The notes beneath the pieces are model-generated. The model worked only from the letters and a program-made list of their open reading frames with translations, had not been told where the DNA came from and searched no databases. The position numbers and the translations under genes are program-made. Positions 7,767 through 13,481 of a DNA stretch of 13,481 nucleotides are shown piece after piece. The DNA is from Amylibacter sp. (GTDB lineage Bacteria; Pseudomonadota; Alphaproteobacteria; Rhodobacterales; Rhodobacteraceae), in the NCBI GenBank assembly GCA_030625465.1, contig DAOUQS010000025.1:1-13481 (forward strand), in the 5' to 3' direction. How positions within the stretch are numbered: position 1 is the stretch's first letter; each line of letters begins with the position of its first letter.

Positions 7767-7961
7767 TTCATACTCCAATGATTTTGTCCGAAGACTTTAG
7801 CCGTAAAAATATTAGCTAACATACCTGAACAAGATACCCCTATAGACCTTGCATCTTATAACGATATTGTGAATTTACCGGCTTTATCCAGCATCCGGCA
7901 GCTTTGCCTGCTAGGGATGGGATGCATGAAACCGAAACACTGTATATAGGCTAACGCATAG
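7767..7961. promoter_or_regulatory. Divergent intergenic region between P460-like and MsrQ-like genes
   Basis: About 195 bases that must hold promoters for both flanking genes. TTAGC (7797-7801) and GCTAA (7815-7819) form an inverted repeat with a 13-base spacer, 31 bases before the P460-like start. TATATA at 7943-7948 is too near the rightward start (about 13 bases) to be an obvious -10 element. No FNR-like TTGAT-N4-ATCAA site was found. Confidence 0.35.
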
Positions 7962-8552
7962 ATGCATCGCACCCTGAATTCCCTGCTTTTACTCTATATT
8001 ATCATGGCGATCCCGTCGTATGAGCTGGTGATCGATCTGTTTCAGGGTGATCGGTATTATGCCCAGATGATGCATACATCGGGTGTGGTTTCCATATTCC
8101 TGCTTGGCGTATCGCTGTCTGTAACACCTGTGGTCATGCTTGTGAAACATTTGCCGACGGGGGTTGCGCTGGGCCGCTGGCTGATCATCCGCCGCCGGTA
8201 TTTCGGGCTTGGCAGCTTCTATTATGCCAGCCTGCATGTGATCCACTATATTCGCCAAACCGGCAACCTAGAGCTTGTCGTGTATGAGGCAGTGGACTTC
8301 GAGCTGGCCATCGGATGGGCTGCATTCCTGATTTTCACAGCCCTTGCGATCACATCGAATAACGCATCACAAAGATACCTGAAAACCAGATGGAAATACC
8401 TGCACCAACTGACCTATTTAGGTACCATGCTTACATTCGCCCACTGGCTGCTGTTTGATTTCTTTCTGGATCAGTCCCTGACATGGCTGGTGGTTCTGGC
8501 CGTGATCAAATCAATCCATATCGCGCTAAAATACCGTCGTAAAACCGCATAG
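7962..8552 (+). CDS. MsrQ-like ferric-reductase-type transmembrane cytochrome b
   Basis: 196 residues with about six membrane helices. It resembles MsrQ/YedZ, the haem-b membrane protein that passes electrons from the respiratory chain to periplasmic MsrP for methionine sulfoxide repair. Matching stretches are an early histidine H38 before a TM helix, RRRYFGLGSFYYASLHVIHYI-like residues 77-97 (H92, H95), TSNNASQRYLKTRWKYLH (about 131-148, H148) and FAHW (H161); the histidines are likely haem ligands. The start has only a distant AGG (7948-7950), so translation may be weak or begin elsewhere; the next internal ATG is at codon 15. No msrP gene is seen here; the divergent P460-like gene is the nearest redox partner. 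I withhold the symbol because partner and function are uncertain. The stop lies six bases from the converging GST gene. Confidence 0.8.
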   Translation: MHRTLNSLLLLYIIMAIPSYELVIDLFQGDRYYAQMMHTSGVVSIFLLGVSLSVTPVVMLVKHLPTGVALGRWLIIRRRYFGLGSFYYASLHVIHYIRQTGNLELVVYEAVDFELAIGWAAFLIFTALAITSNNASQRYLKTRWKYLHQLTYLGTMLTFAHWLLFDFFLDQSLTWLVVLAVIKSIHIALKYRRKTA

Positions 8553-8558
8553 GTATCG

Positions 8559-9167
8559 CTACATACTCGGCTGGGTCTTTTGCATCGCATCACGCTTGGC
8601 AAACGCGGCCTGCCACTTGGCCAAAGCATCACGTCCCTTGCGCCAGTCACGATCGCCATGGCGGAAATCCAGATATTCCAGCACCACGCCCACCGCAATT
8701 TGTGCCATATCCAGCGGCCCGTCCAAATGACCTTCCCAGCCGCTTTCCAATGCATCCAGCGCCCGTTCAACCTTGTCCCACTGCGCTTCAAGCCAAATGT
8801 CGTAAACCATTTCTTTGGGGCGAAAACGTTTTTCGTAAACCATCAAAACGGCGGCTTCCATCATGCCGTCCGCTGTTGCCTCTAGCGTCAAAGCTTCCCA
8901 TAATTTCGCACCCTTTGGATATAAGGCGCCTTTTTTGCAATCATTCAAATACCGCGTAATCACACGGCTATCATAAAGTGCCATGCCGTCATCGCTTATC
9001 AGGCACGGAATTTTTCCCAACGGGTTTTGCATGATTAACATATCGTTCGGCGCGACCGGTGTGGCTGCCGCATCTATAAATTCAACCTGGTTTTCGATCC
9101 CAAGTTCCAGCAAGCAAACCCGCACTTTTCGTGCAAAGGGTGACGCCGCCGCAGAATACAATTTCAT
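8559..9167 (-). CDS. Glutathione S-transferase family protein
   Basis: Cytosolic GST-fold protein of 202 residues. The thioredoxin-like N-terminal domain (about 1-80) has a likely catalytic S9 in ASPFARKVRV, the glutathione-binding cis-proline segment NPLGKIPCL (P54) and the YDSRVI motif (D66, S67) that holds the glutathione gamma-glutamyl group. An all-helical C-terminal domain follows (about 90-202). The type resembles small bacterial GSTs of the YibF kind; the substrate is unknown. The ATG shares its A with the TAA stop of the upstream small membrane protein gene (TAATG), implying translational coupling. It is the third gene of a PaiB-like / small membrane protein / GST operon. Confidence 0.85.
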   Translation of the reverse strand: MKLYSAAASPFARKVRVCLLELGIENQVEFIDAAATPVAPNDMLIMQNPLGKIPCLISDDGMALYDSRVITRYLNDCKKGALYPKGAKLWEALTLEATADGMMEAAVLMVYEKRFRPKEMVYDIWLEAQWDKVERALDALESGWEGHLDGPLDMAQIAVGVVLEYLDFRHGDRDWRKGRDALAKWQAAFAKRDAMQKTQPSM

Positions 9168-9430
9168 TATTTAATCTTCCTAAACCTGATCCGCCCAAGG
9201 GCCGATATATCAATTTCCATACCCTTGCCCGTCGATCCATAACGCACCGTACGCACCCAGCGATAACTGCCGTTAATCTGCTGCCCTGAAACATCACGGT
9301 GCCCCGAGGTCCCCTCAGACACCATGTCCAGGCTATCTTCAACAGATTGCACAACAGGCGATACCTGAAAATTGCGCGCAAGCACCACAGCACCTGCAAC
9401 AATAGCCAGCGGTATAATTGGTAATGCCAT
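9167..9430 (-). CDS. Small one-pass membrane protein, function unknown
   Basis: 87 residues. The first 18 or so are hydrophobic (MALPIIPLAIVAGAVVLA), ending at an arginine, so the protein is probably anchored by its N-terminus. The rest is soluble and polar, with GQQINGSYRWVRTVRYGSTGKGMEI-like short strands (about 49-73) and a basic end, RFRKIK. I do not recognise a family. It is probably real: AGGAG stands seven bases before the ATG, it begins ten bases after the PaiB-like stop, and its TAA overlaps the ATG of the GST gene. The strong packing implies co-expression with both neighbours. Confidence 0.75.
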   Translation of the reverse strand: MALPIIPLAIVAGAVVLARNFQVSPVVQSVEDSLDMVSEGTSGHRDVSGQQINGSYRWVRTVRYGSTGKGMEIDISALGRIRFRKIK

Positions 9431-9440
9431 ATAAACGCTC

Positions 9441-10061
9441 CTAGCTTGGCGGGTTCTTCATCAAATCCGCTATTTTATGATAGCTTAACCCAAAACCCGT
9501 TTGATCCAAAGCCCCACTTGCGCCCAGCCGTGCATCATCTGGTTTGTTCTGCGCCAGTTTCCAAGTGCCATCAACGCTTTCAATATCCATCGCAATCGGC
9601 ACAATCTGGCGCATCATTTTAGCCAAAGCCCCATCTGATACCTTATCAATTTTCCAGATCGGTTTCGGCAAAAGCCGCGTCTCCATATTTTCCGACAGGC
9701 GCTCTAGAATGCCGCGCAATTCAGCATCTGGCAACATCTGCAAAACCCCGCGCAAATGCACCGCCACATAATTCCAGGTTGGCACCAGATTTTCAGTGCC
9801 GTACCAGTCGGGTGAGATATAGCCATCCCCGCCACTCACCGCGACCACCGCCTTTTGCGACACTTTCAAAGCCCGCGCAATCGGATTGGAACGCACCAGA
9901 TGCGCTTCCAGATAACGGCCATCCTCGGACAGTTGAAACGGCACATGCGCAATCAACGGGCCATCACCCGCATTGATCGACAAGGCCCCGAAACTGCGAT
10001 CACGCGCAAACGCCAGATTTTGCGCTTTTTCGGTTTTGCGGAATGCGGGGTTCGGATGCAT
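9441..10061 (-). CDS. PaiB-family FMN-binding protein
   Basis: 206 residues, the usual size of the PaiB / FMN-binding negative transcriptional regulator family (split beta-barrel, flavin-reductase-like). Typical stretches are MHPNPAFR at the start, AHVPF (38-42), AHLVRSNPIARAL (53-65), YISPDWYGTENLVPTWNYV (81-99), the family's most conserved segment, and WKLAQNK in the C-terminal third. In Bacillus the paiAB pair affects sporulation and protease genes, but most family members are uncharacterised and may act as flavin enzymes. GGAG lies about nine bases before the ATG. It heads an operon with a small membrane protein and a GST. No paiA-like acetyltransferase gene is beside it. Confidence 0.88.
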   Translation of the reverse strand: MHPNPAFRKTEKAQNLAFARDRSFGALSINAGDGPLIAHVPFQLSEDGRYLEAHLVRSNPIARALKVSQKAVVAVSGGDGYISPDWYGTENLVPTWNYVAVHLRGVLQMLPDAELRGILERLSENMETRLLPKPIWKIDKVSDGALAKMMRQIVPIAMDIESVDGTWKLAQNKPDDARLGASGALDQTGFGLSYHKIADLMKNPPS

Positions 10062-10212
10062 TTTTGGTTCTCCAGTTAGCCCTAGGTATCAGGATTACCA
10101 TTGAAGTTCTTTATCGTGGGTACGCAAGTGTTTAATGTCTGCTGTGGGTCCATTGTGGGCAATGCCAATAACACAAATTGAGGAATGTGTAGTATCATTT
10201 TGTGTGCTGTAA
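10062..10212. other. AT-rich gap upstream of the PaiB-like gene
   Basis: No gene can be supported. It should hold the PaiB operon promoter, but no clear -35/-10 pair was seen. A short CATTG-TGGG-CAATG hairpin (10151-10164) has no U-tract on either strand. Confidence 0.4.
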
Positions 10213-10857
10213 TTATGTTGCTGGCTTCACAGACATATGCAAGAAACTATCATGAGCAGCTTCTACTATCAGATAAGTTAGTAATGCGACATGCCATTTT
10301 GGCATTTGTTTCTCAAGAGTCTCAAGTATATCCTCATTGCCCGCTAGATAGTCAATGCAAGCTTGCTTATTAGGGAAAGGATTTTCTCCCAACTTTCTAT
10401 GTAAGCCAACACCCGTTTGTTTCATCAATTCTATAAAACTGAACATCGCTATTTCCATTGCAAGTGATTTTACCTCTTTATATTGGCCGAACTGGTCGAG
10501 AGCTTTTTCAAACCTATCCTGATGGTTAGAGATCAGGAACGCATCCTTTGAATGAGCGGCTTTGTTGCGAACATATCGTAGGTCATCAATTGCCTTAAAT
10601 GTCTGTTTCGACAGCAACCCTAATACAAACAAAGCCTTAGATTTCATTGACAAAGAACCAAATGCTCCTCCATAACCGAGCGTGTCTTTTAACACTTTCT
10701 TGGGCACATGGTCAGCTTTTTTGTTCCTTATGATTTCTTCTAAAAAATCATCAACGATATGGCATGCAAGCATAACAGCACCGCGTTCACTCTCATTGAC
10801 GATTACATTAAAAATACTCGCCATACGGTCCGTTTGTGGTAATTTATGTTCTGTCAT
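10213..10857 (-). CDS. MltR / HEPN-like all-helical protein
   Basis: 214 residues, predicted mostly helical, no signal peptide or membrane segment. Residues about 20-102 resemble the MltR (mannitol operon repressor) and DUF4145-type families: ERGAVMLACHIVDDFLEEII, then GYGGAFGSLSMKSKALFVLG, then DDLRYVRNKAAHS. The last contains R97-N98-x3-H102, matching the R-polar-x-H motif of HEPN domains, several of which are RNases in toxin or defence systems; MltR itself is not a nuclease. The C-terminal half (about 110-214) is not recognised. AAGGA stands six bases before the ATG. Three 60-base lines counted by hand gave 38-43% GC against 48-55% in flanking genes, and the gene stands alone, so recent acquisition is plausible. 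No antitoxin-like partner is visible. Confidence 0.65.
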   Translation of the reverse strand: MTEHKLPQTDRMASIFNVIVNESERGAVMLACHIVDDFLEEIIRNKKADHVPKKVLKDTLGYGGAFGSLSMKSKALFVLGLLSKQTFKAIDDLRYVRNKAAHSKDAFLISNHQDRFEKALDQFGQYKEVKSLAMEIAMFSFIELMKQTGVGLHRKLGENPFPNKQACIDYLAGNEDILETLEKQMPKWHVALLTYLIVEAAHDSFLHMSVKPAT

Positions 10858-10901
10858 AAGGCTTCCTTATTAATAGATTTCAGCAATAAATAATGCCCAT
10901 T

Positions 10902-10927
10902 ACGTATACAGTCGCATTTATATACGT
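10902..10927. promoter_or_regulatory. Inverted repeat ACGTATA-N12-TATACGT upstream of the MltR/HEPN-like gene
   Basis: Perfect 7-bp arms (10902-10908 and 10921-10927) with a 12-base spacer, 44 bases before the start of the leftward MltR/HEPN-like gene. Position and symmetry suit a dimeric regulator site or a promoter-proximal operator. No known consensus was matched. Confidence 0.4.
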
Positions 10928-11007
10928 GCGCCATAAAACCAGTACTGACTACCAATAATTGAGGTAAGCATCAACGGTCTCGTCCCGCTTGACCGACATA
11001 AGACGCT

Positions 11008-11664
11008 TCAAATAACCTCAGGCGGAAAAACCGTCACATCATCCCTGGCCACCCATTTTGGATATTTTTTCATGATCCGTTTAAACGGATCAGACTCCAG
11101 AAAAACCAGCAACCAAGGCTTCAGGTTTTCCCAGCCTTGCGCATAAAACCAGTCCCGATCCACATGGGCAAACTGGCGCACAAACGGGGCCACGCCGATG
11201 TCTGCAACCGACCGTTTCTGCCCCATCAAATAATCCTGCCCCGCCAGCATTTCGTCGAGTTCAAACAAAAACGCCAAAGCCTTTTCACGGGCTGCAAATG
11301 CCGCTACCTGATTACTGCGATACAGGTATTTATAGGCGTCCAGATGCGGTTTGAAATCGACATCCATCCGTTCGATTAACGCCAAAGCACCGCGCATATT
11401 TCCCGTGCCCGGTGCCAATGTTTTGCCCGCATCGGAATGATCCAGTGCCCAGCGTATCACATCCAAACTTTCCTCTAAAACTGTGCCATCATCCAGCACC
11501 ATAACAGGCACCGTTGCCTTTGCAGAAACAGCAATCATTTCAGGGGCTTTATCCCTCAAAACAATCTCGCGCAATATTACCTTGATCCCCCCCGCCTCCA
11601 ACGCCAGACGTGCGCGCATCGCATAGGGGCAGCGCCGGAATGAATATAAGATTGGCAGGGTCAT
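11008..11664 (-). CDS. Glutathione S-transferase family protein with glutaredoxin-like CPYA site
   Basis: 218 residues. The N-terminal thioredoxin-fold domain carries RRCPYAMRARLAL (10-22) with C12, a catalytic-type cysteine as in glutaredoxin 2 and omega-like GSTs, rather than the serine or tyrosine of classical GSTs. TVPVMV (cis-proline P53) and EESLDVIRW (E65, S66) complete the glutathione site. The C-terminal helical domain (about 90-205) follows. Activity is probably glutathione-dependent thiol transfer or dehydroascorbate reduction; the substrate is unknown. The ATG directly abuts the mtaB TAA (TAAATG) with no evident ribosome site of its own, so translation is probably coupled to mtaB. 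Confidence 0.85.
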   Translation of the reverse strand: MTLPILYSFRRCPYAMRARLALEAGGIKVILREIVLRDKAPEMIAVSAKATVPVMVLDDGTVLEESLDVIRWALDHSDAGKTLAPGTGNMRGALALIERMDVDFKPHLDAYKYLYRSNQVAAFAAREKALAFLFELDEMLAGQDYLMGQKRSVADIGVAPFVRQFAHVDRDWFYAQGWENLKPWLLVFLESDPFKRIMKKYPKWVARDDVTVFPPEVI

Positions 11665-12927
11665 TTACGCGATTAACTGCGTATCAGAGCAGCCTTTGAT
11701 CTGTGCCTGAACAATCTTGCCAACAGGCTGCGGTGTGGTGAAACCGACCTCGGTAAAGCCTTCAGTTCTACCCATGTTTTCGTTTTCTATCAATATGTTA
11801 GGTGTGTGTCCTATCTGGGACATCAGGTGTTCACGCACGCGGCTTTCTCCCAAAGACCGCAAGCGTGCTGCCCGTTCCTTGATGATCCCGCGATCCATTT
11901 GCGGCATTCTTGCTGCAGGCGTACCGGTCCGCGCCGAGTAGGGAAAAACATGCAACCATGTCAGCCCGCAATCCTTTACCAGCCGCAGCGAATTTTCAAA
12001 CATCTCTTCCGTTTCCGTCGGAAACCCCGCGATAATATCCGCCCCGTAAATAATGTCAGGCCGCGCCTTTCGCATGTCCTCGCAAAAAGCAATGGCATCA
12101 TCGCGGGAATGCCGCCGTTTCATCCGTTTCAGGATCATATTATCCCCCGCTTGCAGCGATAAATGCAGGTGCGGCATTAAACGTTTTTCCAAAGCAATCG
12201 CCTCGATCAAAGCGGGATCAGCCTCAATGGAATCGATCGACGAAATCCGCAAGCGCGGCAGGTCAGGCACCAGCTTCAAAATCCGCTGCACCAGATCCCC
12301 CAGCTTCGGCTGCATCGGCAAATCAGCCCCCCAACTGGTCATGTCAACGCCAGTCAAAACCACCTCTTTATAGCCTTTATCGACCAGCCTTTTAATCTGT
12401 TCCACAACCACACCGGCAGCCACAGAACGCGAGTTGCCACGACCATAAGGAATGATACAAAAAGTGCAGCGATGATCGCAACCGTTTTGCACCTGCACAT
12501 AGGCCCGCGCCCGCGTTCCAAACCCGTCAATCAGATGGCCTGCAGTTTCAGTGACCGACATAATATCGTCGATCTGAACTTTCTCGACCTCACCAATAAA
12601 GTCAGGCCCTTTCGCCAACGCATTCCAGGTACCCGCCTGCATTTTCTGGATGTTTCCCATCACCAAATCAACCTCTGCCATTTCGGCATAGGTTTCCGGT
12701 TCGGTTTGCGCGGCACACCCCGTCACGATCAGTTTCGCATCCGGGTTTTCGCGGCGCAATTTACGGATACGTTGCTTTGATGATCGCACGGCTTCCGCCG
12801 TTACAGCACAGGTATTTACAATCACCGCACCATCCAGCCCCGCCTGCAAAGACAGCTCTTTCATCGCTTCGGTTTCATAGGCGTTCAACCGGCACCCGAA
12901 GGTGGCAAATATCGGGGGTTTAGTCAT
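11665..12927 (-). CDS. mtaB: tRNA (N6-threonylcarbamoyladenosine(37)-C2)-methylthiotransferase MtaB
   Basis: Radical-SAM enzyme that converts t6A37 to ms2t6A37 in tRNAs decoding ANN codons. The 420 residues match the family. The N-terminal MTTase domain has its three cluster cysteines at C12 (FGCRLNAYE), C40 (NTCAVT) and C71 (GCAAQ). The radical-SAM triad is C150-x3-C154-x2-C157 in QNGCDHRCTFCIIPYGRG, and a TRAM-like RNA-binding end covers about 375-420. FGCRLN and CAVT favour MtaB over MiaB or RimO. The ATG lies inside the last codons of dapF (8-base overlap), and the stop abuts the following GST gene. Pairing of dapF and mtaB is seen in other alphaproteobacteria to my knowledge; not checked here. 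Confidence 0.95.
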   Translation of the reverse strand: MTKPPIFATFGCRLNAYETEAMKELSLQAGLDGAVIVNTCAVTAEAVRSSKQRIRKLRRENPDAKLIVTGCAAQTEPETYAEMAEVDLVMGNIQKMQAGTWNALAKGPDFIGEVEKVQIDDIMSVTETAGHLIDGFGTRARAYVQVQNGCDHRCTFCIIPYGRGNSRSVAAGVVVEQIKRLVDKGYKEVVLTGVDMTSWGADLPMQPKLGDLVQRILKLVPDLPRLRISSIDSIEADPALIEAIALEKRLMPHLHLSLQAGDNMILKRMKRRHSRDDAIAFCEDMRKARPDIIYGADIIAGFPTETEEMFENSLRLVKDCGLTWLHVFPYSARTGTPAARMPQMDRGIIKERAARLRSLGESRVREHLMSQIGHTPNILIENENMGRTEGFTEVGFTTPQPVGKIVQAQIKGCSDTQLIA

Positions 12928-13481
12928 TGATACCGCTTAAAAACTCGGGGCTTAATTCGCCAGAAAATACCAGCGCCGCAGGCCCCGTCATCCAGACACC
13001 GTCACCGCGCCAATCAATGTGCAAGGTGCCGCCATCCAGATCGACCTGTACTGTGCGATCGGTCAGCCCTTTACGATGCGCCACCACCGCAGCCGCACAA
13101 GCACCAGAGCCACAAGCCAGCGTGATCATCCCGCCACGTTCCCAGACCCGCATCCGAATATGATTGCGGTCAATGATATGAATAAATTCAACATTGGTAC
13201 GTTGCGGGTACAATTCATGATGCTCTATTTGCGGCCCGATTGCGGGTAGATCAACCGCCATCGCATCATCCACCACAAACACACAATGCGGGTTACCCAT
13301 ACCAGCGGCACCGGGTGCGCCATCTATCGGCAAAGCATTCAGATCAACATCACGCGCCAAAGGCACCTGATCCCAGATCAGTTGCGGCTGCCCCATATTC
13401 ACACTGAAATTATCTGCATCCGTGCGCACCACGGACAAAATCCCAAAGCCGGTTTTGATCGCAATAGAATCACTTCCGGTT
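12920..13481 (-). CDS. dapF: Diaminopimelate epimerase, C-terminal part (5' end outside window)
   Basis: The frame is open to the window edge (first full codon at 13480), giving the last 186 residues of a roughly 275-residue enzyme; a TTG at 13438 is internal, not a start. DapF interconverts LL- and meso-diaminopimelate for lysine and peptidoglycan synthesis. Visible family motifs are GMGNPHCVFV (fragment about 60-69), TNVEFIHI (95-102), RVWERG (111-116), and ACGSGACAAAVV (122-133), whose first cysteine (C123) is the second catalytic cysteine. The first catalytic cysteine lies in the missing N-terminal part. The TAA falls within the start of mtaB, so the two genes are co-transcribed. Confidence 0.93.
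   Translation of the reverse strand, partial: TGSDSIAIKTGFGILSVVRTDADNFSVNMGQPQLIWDQVPLARDVDLNALPIDGAPGAAGMGNPHCVFVVDDAMAVDLPAIGPQIEHHELYPQRTNVEFIHIIDRNHIRMRVWERGGMITLACGSGACAAAVVAHRKGLTDRTVQVDLDGGTLHIDWRGDGVWMTGPAALVFSGELSPEFLSGIND

Noticed and set aside
10185..10373. 62-codon plus-strand open frame antisense to the MltR/HEPN-like gene
   Set aside because: Mostly antisense to a better-supported gene; no ribosome site and no recognisable protein features.
10975..10995. CGGTC-N11-GACCG inverted repeat as terminator of the dapF-mtaB-GST cluster
   Set aside because: Short arms, long loop and no T-run following on the minus strand.
13436..13438. TTG as the start of dapF
   Set aside because: The frame stays open to the window edge and the enzyme needs about 90 more N-terminal residues including its first catalytic cysteine.

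Overview
The window looks like a chromosomal segment from an alphaproteobacterium, most likely a Rhodobacterales (Roseobacter-type) genome of moderate GC. The evidence is a three-gene petA-petB-petC (Rieske, cytochrome b, cytochrome c1) bc1 operon in the fbcFBC arrangement, with residue spacing matching Rhodobacter proteins, and a tight dapF-mtaB-GST cluster. No rRNA, tRNA, CRISPR array, insertion sequence or phage gene was seen. Assignments come from reading protein motifs by eye; no database search was run.

Left part (1-4413): the 3' end of thiP and all of thiQ, from a thiamine ABC importer, read rightwards. They converge on petABC, which reads leftwards and encodes the respiratory bc1 complex. 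The only terminator-like hairpin for petABC lies inside the last codons of thiQ. A trmL-type tRNA 2'-O-methyltransferase is divergent from petA, across an intergenic region carrying a long-spaced inverted repeat.

Middle part (4449-8552): an MFS exporter-like gene is divergent from a MocR-type (GntR plus aminotransferase) regulator. Between them are two GATTGAC direct repeats 31 bp apart and a 16-bp palindrome, which suggests the regulator controls the transporter. Next come a secreted cytochrome P460-like haem protein (leftward) and a divergent MsrQ/ferric-reductase-like membrane cytochrome b (rightward), possibly a periplasmic redox pair.

Right part (8559-13481): a leftward operon of a PaiB-like FMN-binding protein, a small one-pass membrane protein and a glutathione S-transferase; an isolated AT-richer gene for an MltR/HEPN-like helical protein with an RNxxxH motif, preceded by a 26-bp inverted repeat; and the leftward cluster dapF (5' end outside the window), mtaB and a second glutathione S-transferase, packed with overlapping or touching reading frames.

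Most genes are ordinary housekeeping genes. The best candidates for something less described are the P460/MsrQ-like pair, the stand-alone MltR/HEPN-like gene, and the MocR-MFS pair with its operator-like repeats. No gap between genes exceeds 300 bases. The longest are 7767-7961 (about 195 bases) and 10062-10212, 10858-11007, 3829-3972 and 7033-7175 (about 140-150 bases each).
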